Source: Toxonevra muliebris
Taxonomy: Eukaryota; Arthropoda; Insecta; Diptera; Pallopteridae
Assembly: GCA_963691655.1 (NCBI GenBank)
Contig: OY829327.1
Coordinates: 64,120,079 to 64,184,078, forward strand
Direction of reading: 5' to 3'
Length of the DNA: 64,000 nt
How positions within the stretch are numbered: position 1 is the first letter of the stretch; every line of letters starts with the position of its first letter. Positions 35,105-46,858 of this stretch are shown piece by piece. Position numbers and translations under genes: made by a program. The notes beneath the pieces are model-generated. The model had not been told where the DNA came from, made no database searches, and saw only the letters and a program-made list of their open reading frames with translations.

Positions 35105-35790
35105 CATTCCCCAAAAAACCCCCCCTTTGGTAAAAATAACTTTTTTTTATTACTAATAACAGGTTAACCGTTGGAGATATCAAAAAATTACTTGCTACAG
35201 TGATTTCCCAAAAGAAGGTCTTAAGTAATTTTTTCGTATATTTCGTAGTTTTCGAGATATTTAATATTTAAAACATTGCAAACTTTGTACTTTAGATTTA
35301 CTTTTGATGCGCGAGTATTTTTGTTTATTTGAATTTTTGCACGCGGAGCCTATAGGAAAAATGAATTACCATTTTAAATGAATCTACCATTTTCATTGAC
35401 TACGGATAATTTTTAGTATATAAAATAATAATATAGTATAGTTGGTATTGGTTTAAAAATAACTAGTTTCACTATATGTTAAAAAGTTATTATCTTTTAG
35501 TTCAAAACATTACTTCTGAAAAGTTAGAAATAAAAACATTCACATTTTGTACATTTTGCATACAATACATCTAAAGTACAAAATTTGCAATTTCTTAAAT
35601 ATAGAATATCTCGAAAACTATGACATATACGAAAAAATTAAAATTTAGGAAATCACTCAAGCTTTTTTTTTGTAGAAAGTAATCTTTTGATATCTCCAAC
35701 GGTTAACCACTAACAATTACTGAAGAAAAATCTTAGATAAGAATTATTATGAACTTTTTGTGGATTTTTTACTCTACCGTCTGGATTATG
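35105..35790. repeat. Foldback element related to the MITE at 3030
   Basis: Arms 35161-35300 and 35570-35712 are inverted copies: GGTTAACCGTTGGAGATATC at the start of the left arm is complemented at the end of the right arm, and AAACTTTGTACTTTAGAT pairs with ATCTAAAGTACAAAATTTG. The loop includes GCACGCGGAGCCTATAGG, also in the 3030 element. The right outer flank continues AACAATTACTGAAG as at 3396. Confidence 0.7.
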
Positions 35791-38700
35791 ATGAGTTGAA
35801 ATGTTTCCCCCAAAGGCAAAAGAGACATTTAACTGGAGCGATTGTTGGCAACGTAGTGTTACATTAGAAAAAATTTCGCTTTATATATAGATACTATTGA
35901 AGATCATTGACGTTTTTACATAACTTTAGATACCGGTTCTGTTTTCAAATTTTCATCTAAATTATTATTTTCTTCTTCAAAGACGAAAAAAGTAGCCTGC
36001 CTTTTTTGTCATTGCCGGTATGCTTACGTTTACTTACACCTGTTTTTCCATCTCTTCCAAAAGCAGCTTCCTAAGAATTTTTTCTTCAAAGTCTTGAGTA
36101 AACAAATTTTTAAAACTTCACATAAGAATAACCGAAATAGCATGATGTGGTGAATATTCTAAATTTGTAAATATAATATACTCTCAAGTTTCCACTAATA
36201 TATTCATTGTTCGAAACAACAATGAATTAGTTCGGAACAAAAGTGAAACGAAGTTACTGCTAACAATAACATATGTTCATTTATCCCCGGGTTCCAATTT
36301 TTCGGATTTTATTGATTCATTAAGAAAGTAAGAAGTAATATGTAATAACGACCTGCATAAAAGTAATATTATTACACTCAGTTATTACCGGAGAGAAAAG
36401 TAATCAAATATATTACCTATTTAGGCTCTTTAAAGTAATATTATTAAGTAATAATTTATATTACGTAACTTACAATTCACAACACTGCTCCTATTCACTC
36501 TCTAGAGTAAAATGCTGGTTAACAGAGTAACAGGTTAAAAGTGTAAATCAAAATTACTCAAGAGCAGAGCTGTAAAAATATTGATTACTTCGTAATGAAT
36601 TAATTGAAAATTCTGATTACTTGTAATCAGAACCAAAAAATAATAATTGTGGTTACGTATAATCGTAATCAAAAATTGACATGCGCAACTTAGTGCACTC
36701 GATGGAAGTGAAACTTCTTTGGTAGGTTTGTGACTGGGAATATGTAAGTTGAATAACAGCAGACTAAGGCTATAGACGAAAATTTCCCAGATTTTTTATG
36801 CAATACACACTGACCGAACAAATAAATAGTTTAAACAAAAGAAATGAGCCTAATTAATGCTAATTAAATTTAAAAAACTACTTAATATTAACTATTTTTT
36901 CAAAAGTGACTAAGTGCCATCGCAAGTGTAAATCAAAATTGCTTAAGTCCCTTTCAGCCAATCGCATTATTTTCTTGTTCTGCTACTACATTGCGATAAA
37001 TTTAAATTTTTGGCTTTGCACATGGCCGCATTCATACAGATGTTTTATGTTTTCTTTTTTATATATATTTCTTACATAAATTTTAAATATCGTCTAACTT
37101 TGATTTTTTTAGAGATATTTTCAATAATTTCAATGTAATAAAAAAGGAGTATATAAAATTTAAAACTTTCATTTTATTTATATAGTATAATGTTGTCAGA
37201 GTCCCTATATAATCGTTTAGGAAACAAGGCCTTGTTAAGTCCGCTTCATTACAACTCCACCTGTGTTTTTCATAACTGCTTAAGTCCAGATGATTTTTTT
37301 TTCAAAACTAATTAGGTCCATATGGTGTTTATCAAAAGTGCTTATGTCCAACGTAATGAATTTGGCTTACTTTATTATTTTTTTCTTCGCAAAATGTCTC
37401 CAAAAACTATTTTCTAAATACTTTTTCCCTCTAAGTACTTAGAGGTAGATGAATTTTTTCAAAAAGTATTGAATTTTTGAGGTCCATTTTTTTAAATGGA
37501 TAGAAAAGAGATTATTAATACTACTTTTATTACTTAGTACTGAATTATAAATTTTATTTATAATAAAAAACCTATAAACAATGATATTAAAATTAGTTTT
37601 CTTTATTAGGAAATACCTGGAACATGTGAAGAGTTAAAAAATAATATAAAAATCAACAACCAATACTCCCTATGTTTATGCAATACTATGCAAATTACTT
37701 ATAAGTTCTCACCTAAAAGTTTAACTATGAAAATACAACTCTGTTGCAAAAAGAAGAATAGTATCAAAACAAATGTTTTCCCAATTGACAAAGTTCCTCT
37801 TACTTGTCACAATTCATCTACCTTCTAAATTCTTCTGCCATGGTAGAGAGAGAGAGAAAAAATTTTGTTGAGATTGATTTTGCACTGCTTTCTTTTTAAT
37901 GTAATCGAAAAACTACTTTAATAAAAGAGAATAAGTAAATTATGTTTCTTTATGTCGCACTAAATATTTGCGAACACGATATCTTTTATCTATTTATATT
38001 CCCTTAGTTTTTTCTCTTCCTACTCAATTCTACCCTTCCAGTTCTCTTCTTTTCTTTTCCCTATTACTATTCTTCTGAATATTTCTCACCGTGCTATTGC
38101 TATATTTTGAAAATTTCCAAGATTCCATTTTCTCATTTTCAATAAAGTTCTTTTTTTATAATTATAAAATTGTTTCCTTTTTTCTAATATAATTCATCTT
38201 CGAATAATACACTATTGATATATCCATATTTATGTTTTTCATAGTGCTATAAAATCAACAGATGGCGTTGCTATAATAGATAATAAATAAACTTTAAAAA
38301 TACATTTATTTTTAATTCACAGCATTTTTAAATTATACAATCACAAGAAAAACTAAAAGAAGATAATGGAAAACGAGTATTTTATACACTTTGATCACAA
38401 AAAAATATACAGAGTACTAATTTATAACTATAAGTACATATTAATACATAAATATTTTTAAATCTCATATCGATGTCGACGTTTATATTCTCTTCATTAC
38501 TATCAGCTTCACACTCTTTAGTCTGAATTCAGAAGCATTAAAAACACTGTGCTGTTTACTTATGTCATCAGGTAATTTGTAGTTTTCACAAAATGAATTT
38601 TCGTGTTTTAATCCATTTTTTATATGAAGTAAAGAATTTATTGAATAAATTTTGTTAGGATTATTAGGCGGAGCATTTATTGTCTTTTAAATTAAAAAAA

Positions 38701-38806
38701 AAAACGCGCTGAGCGTTAAATCACTTTTTTTCTGCGTTTTAATTTTAAAAATTTTTCTGTTTTTACTCTCTCTTCATCGTTTTGTTACACTATAAATTTT
38801 TTGCTG
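35791..38806. other. AT-rich stretch without genes
   Basis: No coding frame is recognised. 36360-36680 has many short ATTACT/TAATAATAT phrases and palindromic GTAATCA repeats. A degenerate TTAAGTCC motif cluster at 36900-37350 is listed separately. A short (GA)n run lies at 37846-37857. Confidence 0.4.
36903..37352. repeat. Scattered degenerate TTAAGTCC motifs
   Basis: GCTTAAGTCC-like words appear at 36941, 37232, 37277, 37310 and 37340, several preceded by CAAAA. Spacing is 45, 33 and 30 bases for the last four. This may be an eroded tandem repeat. Confidence 0.35.
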
Positions 38807-38808
38807 TA

Positions 38809-39920
38809 GGGTAAAGTGGGGTACCTTTGACATTTAATTTTCAAAGGCCTGTAATTCCGAAAATTATTGATAGATTTTACAAGATGTTACTGTTTTTAAA
38901 ACATTGATTTTTCTAGATCAAACCACCAAAAAATTATATTTTTATAAAAACTGCATCACTATTTTTTAAATTTTCTATATACATATATAAAAATTAAAAT
39001 ATGAGTATGTGTCTCAAAATAACACAGAAACCTCACAGATTGGCACAAATTTATGCAATGTTACATTATGTCTCTGGTCATAAGATAGGCATAGTCTGAG
39101 TTCAGAATTACAAGTAGGTGTAGCACCTCCCATACAAAATATATTGGTAGAAACCATTTACTGTACAGTACCTAAATTTCGCCTTAGGATGTCGATTGGA
39201 AATGTTATACTACAGGAAAAACTTGGGTGGGGTTGGAAAAGGGGTTGTAACACCTCCTAATTATATTAGATTTAATTATGGATTACTTCAAGAATTATTT
39301 GTTGTACGACTCCAGGATTTAGTATGAAGGACTTTAAATATTGTCCAATTACCTCATATTTTTCGGAGGCTGATGTCGCCGTTTCCATTTTATTTCTAAT
39401 ATATGAAATAGCTCTCTTCATTTTTGCTTCATTAATTTCGCTTCGATTTCTCTTCTTTATGTATCTACGTACCATATCTTTAAAAATGTATCAACAGAAA
39501 ATATTACAATTGTATTGAAAATACATAAATCTACAATATGATGAATACTTGATATATGTTAAATGTGCCCCTTTGGTAAAAGTCAAATGTGCCCAAAAAG
39601 CTCTTGATGATTTTTTTTCTTTTTCAATTTATCTTATTTTTTATTTTCACAAAACTCACTTTTATTTTGTTAACATTAAAGAGCAGTGCTAACAAACTTT
39701 ATTACTTTTTTAAAAAAACAGTTACAATTAATTAACAAAGCGCTTTCGTACTGGTTGGCGAAAATTACATGAAAATAGTAGAACTATCAAAGTTTATAAC
39801 GTTTCTTTAAATCAAATTAAGCTTTTTTCTACATTTCAACTTTTTGGCCCTTAGGGCGGGGTCACACTGAAAATGGCAAAATCAAATGTGCCCCGTCGTC
39901 AAAAGTAGGCCACTTTATCC
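38809..39920 (-). mobile_element. pogo-like TA element, deletion derivative, 1,112 bp
   Basis: TA lies outside both ends (38807-38808, 39921-39922). The ends are inverted: GGGTAAAGTGGGGTACCTTT on the left, and GGATAAAGTGGCCTACTTTT on the right read reverse, both continuing into TGAC. Inside, on the minus strand, is a DNA-binding N-terminus typical of pogo/Tigger transposases (separate entry). There is no DDE domain. Confidence 0.7.
39272..39475 (-). pseudogene. pogo/Tigger transposase N-terminus (psq-type HTH) remnant
   Basis: The 67-codon frame begins MVRRYIKKRNRSEINEAK and MKRAISYIRNK. The pattern basic-x-Y-x-x-K-x-x-R followed by an E-x-x-[ML]-x-x-A-[IV]-x-x-[IV]-[RK]-N helix is the start of the psq/HTH domain of pogo-type transposases. 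The remaining 30 residues do not continue as HTH, and the catalytic region is gone. It sits inside TA-flanked inverted ends, which supports the assignment. Confidence 0.55.
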
Positions 39921-40379
39921 TATGTTTTTATTTTACTACTTTTAACCGCAACTATGTTTTTCCAGCTTAAAAATATTTTATTATATTTTGGAGTGAATGA
40001 AAATTCAACACTTTAAAATGGAAAATAAATATAATGACAATATGAGATAATGTTGGTGGAAATAGCAGCAAATTATACAAAAAATATTACTTTTATGTAT
40101 GAAAAATGCAGAAAAATACTGTTTAAAATTTGCAAACTATTAAAATAAGCTCCGCCACTTTGTTTCTTGGTCATTGAATTACCATGTTTTTATAAAAATT
40201 ATTAAGTAATTTTTTAAACCAAACAAAAGCCAAACAGCGCAAAGGGTGTATTTATAAATTAATAAAAAGCGTACTATTTTCCATAAAATATTGGTATTTT
40301 CCCATAAAATACAACAGTGTATCTTCGGCAACCCCATTTTATTTGAAGTGATGTAGGTTTTTCACGTCAGAAAAAAAAT

Positions 40380-40860
40380 TTGAAGCGAAATGTGTTCATT
40401 AGGCTGCCATTAAGCTATATGGAGAATTTTTTTTCAAAAAATCTATTGATGGCACCCTCTCGATCGGTTCGTTTTACTCAAAAAATTATTAGTATAAAAT
40501 TTCAGATCAGTTGGATAAGGGGAAATGGTGCCTTAAGACCTCCAAAATTTGGAAAAAACGGTTTTTGTGCACAAAATTCATATTTGATTGATTATATCTC
40601 AGACATTTTTTATTTTACATAAAAACTGTCTTCAAAAAATTTATAGATATATCAAAGAGGAATCATTCACTCAAATATTCTTAATAACTATTGGATAAAA
40701 GAAAAAATAAGCTGAAATTACCCGATTAAATCCAGCAAGTTTTACAACCGTTTTTTTTTTACTTATTCGCTAAAAGAAAAACACTGATTATTTTTTGAGT
40801 AAAACGAACCGATCGGAAAATTTTCCGAATTTCGAAAATTAATGGCACTCTACTGTTCAT
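40380..40860. repeat. Inverted-repeat element with 30-bp internal arms
   Basis: 40461-40490 (CGATCGGTTCGTTTTACTCA then AAAAA) is complemented at 40787-40815. Outer pieces GCTGCCATTAAG (40403) and ATTAATGGCACTC (about 40838) also pair. It is probably a MITE; the exact ends are not resolved. Confidence 0.6.
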
Positions 40861-42955
40861 CCTCTCTTTTGCTCTGTATTCATGTTTTAAAGCATCAACA
40901 ATTTCATTGTTTGATAGCTAAAACATTGATCGTGTAACATCGCCCCAAGGAAATGCTACAAAAAATTGTGCCTCCAACTGGGTCCCTTCCATAACATAAA
41001 ACTTTTTTATGCCCGCTTTTGAGAAGAAAGAAGAAATGTTTATTTTAGTTTTTTAATCTTTACTGTTTTTTTTTATTATTATTGACTAATATTAATACTT
41101 AATATTGTACCGTTTGTTTCCAAAGAAGGGCTGTTTTGCTTTTATATGAATTTGTTTATTTGTCATAACTTTTATAGCTTTAAGTATGACTGAATTTGTA
41201 ACAAAAAAGCTGTGAACAAAAAATCGAATTTTTTTTCTAATTTCTAAACATTAGTGAAACTGTTAGCAATTATCTAAGTCATATTTATTTGAAAACTTGT
41301 TAGACCTTTTGAAAAATTCCTCCCCTGTAAAGCAAAATCCTCCGCTCGAAAGGAAAAATTCCTCCCCTTGAAATTTCCAAAACGACAGCACTGAATGTGA
41401 GCGCGATATAAATTTTTTGTGCAAATGGAATTTCACTTTCTGAAATTCTTTTGAAGCTGCTACAAGTGTTTAACTATTTGAAAAGTTCAATTGATTGGGG
41501 CATTAGTTTCTGTATTCTGTGTGCTTTTGCCTGATAAAATCGTTTTTTCATTGCGATTTTTTACGTGTGTGTAATAGCATGAAATGTGTAAAAACTCGTA
41601 GTGGTCTTAAGTCGGCACCAAAGAGGTGATCCTGAGTCGTCAGCTTTTTTTTGTTGCTTTTGTTGTTATATTATTTTAATTTGTTGTGTTTCAATTGCAT
41701 GTTGCTTGTCTTTTGTCGGTTTTTCGATTCACTCAGAGAAGCAGACGCCTCACAGTGAGTTCATGGTCAGTTCGCAACAAATTTTTTTTGAATAACTATA
41801 TAATTATTTTCTTATGCCAAATTGGCTACAACGAGCGACGAACGCCTTTGACAGTTTCATCAGTTTTTTCATTCTTTTTGAGATTCTATTTGGAATGAAG
41901 AAATGTATAAATTGCACTATTGTTTACAGCGTAAAATAAGCGGAGTAATTTACGCATCCAAGACTGGATGTGCAACTGGAAAGAAAAATCGATTTTCGAC
42001 TTTTGGATTGATCAGAAATTCAAAGTCGATTAATAGACTTTTTAAGTTCATGAAAATCGGTTAATCGACTTTTTTCGAATTTTTGTTGCATGGAATCATA
42101 TATGTAATACTTCTATATTGGCAGTAACCTACCTTCACAATGAATTTTAATTCCGTAATCAAAGAGAGACAGTCTATATCGAAATTGTTTATTTGTGTTG
42201 GTATATCGGTATATTTGTAAACTATACAAATTGTCAAATCGTTCCAGGGGCGAAATTAAAATAGAAGAATATGGTCCGAAACGAATTGAACTATTTTTAC
42301 ATACATAAATTTCTGGTTTCTTCTATTTGTTAATAGTCCTCAGATGTGAAGAGCGCTGAGCAAATAAAAATATTCCTTTACTTTTAAGTCACAAATTGCT
42401 GCCCATTTTTGTCGCATTTCGACATTCTTTGGCAGCATTTTGAATTGTTTTTTATCACAGTTATGAACATATTTCCGTATGCAAAATAAATTAATTAACT
42501 TTGTTTCTGTTTTACACAAGAAAAAGCTACTTTCGGACCTTTTTCTGTTTTAATTTATTAAATTCATTTAACAAAAGTAATTCGAAACAAATTTCACATA
42601 AGCTAAACTCTAAAAGATGGAAAAAAATTATTTGATATGTTGGACACCGCTTCTGAGATTTATATTTTTAAAAAGTCATTTCGGGTATATTCGTTTATCG
42701 GTTTTCTCACTCTAATGTTGGGGAATGTACCTTGTGTGTACTGCCAATATAGAAGTACTACATATATGCATGGAATAAAAAAAAAACGAAACGAAAGAAT
42801 TTTGATATAAGTTGCTTATGTATGTGTACTTATTTACAATAAATATACATTTTTTTTTAAGTAAATGGTTTGTTGTAAATGCTTTAGTGCAACCAGCCAC
42901 TTGTTTGTATATTTATACATACCACTGCGGTATTTGTCTTAAAATTTACAAATAT
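40861..42955. other. No recognisable gene
   Basis: AT-rich sequence. 41300-41400 has AAATTCCTCCCC-type phrases reminiscent of hAT ends but without a partner. 41970-42080 echoes the AATCGACTTT phrases at 31620-31700. Confidence 0.35.
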
Positions 42956-42959
42956 ACTT

Positions 42960-43192
42960 CGGGTACCATATTCATAATAAAATCCAAAAACGGGTAAAAT
43001 CGGATAATTTCCACGCCCGCTTTCCATATAATCTAATCCCGAAACGCATATTTCTTGTAAAGTATCATAGCTAGAAAGCTAAAATTTGACGAGTAGATAG
43101 TATATATACTCGATAATTTTAACTATAGCGAAAACAGCGAAAATCGGTCAACGTCCACGCCTACTCTTCATATATAGTTAATTTGGATATAT
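42960..43192. repeat. Dispersed repeat fragment beside mariner copy B
   Basis: It contains GGTAAAATCGG, CCACGCCC and CGTCCACGCCTACTC phrases, echoed at 45235 (AGGCGTGGCAGG) and in style at 200-240. The mariner at 43194 has inserted at its right edge. Confidence 0.4.
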
Positions 43193-43193
43193 A

Positions 43194-44410
43194 CCACCTT
43201 GATCAAAAAGTTCCCGGAATTTATTCAGAAACTTAAAAATACAAGTTTATTCATCTAAATCTATATTGTCCCTTTCAAAGTAATCCCCATCAACTGCAAC
43301 ACACTTATGCCAGCGCTTGATCCAATCTTCGAAACATTTTTTATATTCGGTTTGCGGTATGTCCATCAGTGCTTCCTGCGATTTTTCCATTGCTTCATCT
43401 CGGCTGCTGAAACGCGTTTCCCGTAATGGTTTTTTAACTCGATTGAACAGAAAGAAATCACAGGGAGCCAAATCAGGTGAATTCGGTGGCTGTTGGATGG
43501 CATTTGTTGCATTTTTCGTAAAAAATTACGAATAACAATGGCACTGTGCGACGGTTCGTTATCATGGTGCAAAATCCACGAGTTTTATGTCCACAATTCT
43601 GGTCTCTTTCGGCGAATTGCTTCACGCAAACGTCTCATAATGCCCAAATAATACTCTTTGTTTACAGTCTGGCCTTCTGGCAAAAATTCGTGATGCACTA
43701 CACTGTTGTAATCTATGAAAACCGTGAGCATTGCCTTCTTTTTTGACTGAAAACGACGTGGTTTTTTTGGATTCGGCTCATTTGGTGAACGCCATTCACT
43801 TACCTGACGTCTGGATTGCGTGCCGTACTCATAAACCCACGTCTCGTCTCCATCATGAAATTGAGGTCTTTTGACACCAACTTTGCTGCTACACGACGGA
43901 AACCCAAATCATTAATTAAAATGTCTTGGACGGATCCATAGGCAATGTTTAAGTCCTCCGCTATCTCTCTGATGGTTAATTTGCTGTTATTGACCATAAT
44001 TTCTTTTCCTTTTTCAATGTTTTCGTCGGTTTTCGATGTCGATGGTCTGCCATTGCGTTCATCATCTTCGATTGGCTCACGACCACTTTTGAACCGCTCG
44101 TGCCACTGGTAAACGACCGTTTTCTTTAGAGAATCGTTGCCGAAACACTTTTCCAACATTTCCAACGTTCGCGCACCATTAAATCCGTTTTTTACGTAAT
44201 ACAATACAATTTAATAAAATTGTAAAAAATCGCCAACACACCCAAAGATAGATTTACTCTTTGCTACGTAACTTTTGAAAATGCAAGCTATGACGCTAAG
44301 ATTTAGAGGGAATATGAAGAACAGATGTAACACCTTAACAAAAAACAGAACTCAAATCGGAACGATGAGAGTGCCACACGGTGGTTATTCCGGGAACTTT
44401 TTGATCAAGG
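43194..44410 (-). mobile_element. mariner element, 1,217 bp (copy B)
   Basis: TA flanks both ends (43192-43193, 44411-44412). The ends are CCACCTTGATCAAAAAGTTC on the left and CCTTGATCAAAAAGTTCCCG on the right read reverse. It is the same family as 32520-33749 but in opposite orientation, about 9.4 kb away. Confidence 0.93.
43247..44204 (-). pseudogene. mariner transposase, frameshifted
   Basis: The N-terminal frame (44204-43800) is better preserved than in copy A: it holds VKNGFNGARTLEMLEK, VVYQWHERFKSGRE and the second helix LTIREIAEDLNIAYGSVQ, which copy A has lost. A deletion after SKDLNFM removes the segment leading to the first catalytic Asp and shifts the frame, although GDETWVYEY survives in the next frame. 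LHHDNEPSHSA and the region around SPDLAPCDFFLFN follow in different frames (43572-43247), and there is a stop before NSWILHHDN. It cannot encode an intact protein. Confidence 0.9.
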
Positions 44411-44412
44411 TA

Positions 44413-45899
44413 TTGCATTTTTCATGAGTTCAGTCTTGTTTTGCTTTAAGCGAAATCAAAGAGATTTGTGTTATCATATTGTTGTTAAGTTATGGTAACA
44501 AAAGGATGGCGAGTTGGTAAGTTTTCAATGAAGAATATCTAGGTAATGAAGGTAATGTTTTTTTTTTACTCTCAGTGAGATATATGAGTTTAAGGCTGGT
44601 CATCCCTGCATTAAAGTATTGTTTAGTTAATGGAAAACTATTCTTGATCAGTGCTGCGATTAAGGGTACCTTTTGGAGTACAATTTCAAATTTATGGTAC
44701 GAAAGTACGTCATTTTTTTAGGTACGTTTTTGGTTGTGTAATTTAACACATATAAAAGTATATCGATTGCTACCTTAAGGCCCTAATACACATTTTTTAA
44801 ATTTTGTAGGAGAAAAAAACATTTCCAATTTTAAAATGGCGAGTATTTGTTTTCAAAATTTGCTAATACATCTGAAACCCGATTTTGGAAAAGAGCTTTT
44901 AGATCTTAAGCAAAATAAAGGTAGCGATATGTAGTTATATATACTGATACATGCAATACATTTTTTTGAAGTACATTTTGCTATTAAAAAGTACATTTTG
45001 TCTTAAATTTTGGCACTTTTAGAAATTTGTTATCGTAACACTGTTCTTGATATACCATGCGTGCAACAAAACACAAAATATTACACGGGTTGAATATTAA
45101 AATGTAGCTTTCAGAAGATGTACTCGAAGCAAGACATAAGAAAATTCGAAAGTTTCGCTAAAATAATACACGAAAAACTTTTCGATAATCCTCAAATATT
45201 AGGAACTATGTTAAGGCTTAATTATGCATAAGAAACGATAGGCGTGGCAGGCCGCCCACTTTCCGTATAATGAACATTGTTAATGCGATTATTTCACATA
45301 CTTAACTAGAGCATTCTAGTAATTATATTTAGTATATTTTTTCAAAATGAGTGTTTCATTTGTGTTGCAATTTTTCGAAGTTTACTTTGGCTAAAAAACA
45401 ACATTTGCAAAGTTTCATAGAGATTGGACAACGTTCACTATTTTTGGCCAGTGGATATATGGAGACGCGACACAATTAAAAAATAAAGTGTTAAAAAGAA
45501 AATGATTACTGTTTTTATTACATTTTTAGGTATCAGAAAGTGGAAAACAAATGTTTTATCATATATGAGATCAAAAATAAAGTTCTAACTTTAGTATTCG
45601 CTAAGTTATTACACTTTGTGTATTACACCTTTTCATCAATGTTAATGCTAAAGACAGAATATTGAAACTTTCGACGCTCGCACAGCCAGAACTTTCGCCT
45701 AATTAGAATATCCTCTGTGTGGAATATGATGAGGTATCTACGGAGAGTAAACTCATACACTTTTGGATCCAAATTGAGATAGTCGAGTTTTTAATTTTGG
45801 CCAACTAGATATCCGCCCCATAGCAGTGGCGTGCCTAGCATTTACTGATAAGGTAAGCCCAGTGATTTTTTTCTGCACCAAAAAGGCTAAAATTGGCAG
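44413..45899. other. No recognisable gene
   Basis: AT-rich sequence. 45820-45850 holds CATAGCAGTGGCGTGCCTAG, a phrase often seen at repeat edges, with no partner here. Confidence 0.35.
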
Positions 45900-46136
45900 T
45901 TCGAATTTTGATGTGTTAGAGCTAATGTTGGAATATGGTGGGAGGATCACAAAACTGAGCTTCCTTTATTGTTTGAAGCTTCACAAATGATCTCAGCAGT
46001 TTCAGCAATACAAGTGAACGTAGAAAGTGCATTTTCTGGACAAAAATTGATATTGGCTCCCCAAAGATATCATTTAAAAAATAAATCGTTAGGAGATGTA
46101 CTATTTATGTGGGAGATGTACAACCGTATAACTTGA
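45900..46136 (+). pseudogene. hAT transposase C-terminal dimerisation domain remnant
   Basis: After FDVLE in one frame and a shift, the plus strand reads WWEDHKTELPLLFEASQM, AIQVNVESAFSGQKLIL and RYHLKNKSLGDVLFMWEM before TGA. The order W-W, P-L-L, a short helix, [VS]-E-x-[AV]-F-S, then R-x-x-L and L-F is the hATC signature. The catalytic RNase H-like domain upstream is not recognisable. The hAT-like sequence ending near 46613 may be its 3' terminus. Confidence 0.75.
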
Positions 46137-46369
46137 GAAACAATGAGGATTTTAGGATTAATTTGTACAAAACTATAAAATTACAAAACATTTTATTGTA
46201 CAATATAGCAATTTACAATTTTTGAATGCTTTACCAACAATTATAAAAAAAGTAAAAATTTTTACTATATTTAGAAGATTATTAATGGATTATTAAAGAC
46301 AATATTTTTTAAATGGGATTATATGTATTTTTAAGAAAGAACGCTATAATTATTATAATTCTGTGAACT

Positions 46370-46858
46370 AAACTATTTGTCAATCTAAACGATAATTTCT
46401 TTTAATATAAACCTTATTAAATGTTTAATGCAAATGCATAAATGCGAATTTATAAGTAAAACCTAATGTATTGATGTATTGTAATTATGTAAGTAAAACC
46501 ATTATTTGAAAAACCTTTTGTTTTGATTCATTTTTATTTGAACCTGAACCGGAACACACTTTTATTTTTTACTTGAACCGGAACTTAAACACGAACCCAA
46601 ATTTAGGTTCGAAGCCCTACTAAAATCTCAATGACGCAAAAACCTATGTACCTACCTCCTAAATGAATTGTCTTATAATGTATTCTTGTTAATAATAATA
46701 ATAATTTGAATTGAAATATAAGAATAAAAGAAAGTGGAACAAATACTTTCCACATGACAAACAAAAACTGAAAGCCAATTTTTGAATTCTATGTAAAGTC
46801 ATACATAGTAGTACGAAATTGGTATGCTACTACTTTTTTAGAACTACACTACTAAAAT
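46370..46858 (-). repeat. Dispersed repeat, inverted partner of 8215-8640
   Basis: Read reverse, it starts at the R1-like stop codon, runs through GTAGTAGCATACC and CTGGCTTTCAGTTTTTG-like sequence (LINE 3' UTR), reaches GGGCTTCGAACC near 46613, and continues into AACCGGTTC-rich sequence and AACGATAATTTC. The same order occurs at 8215-8640. Confidence 0.7.
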
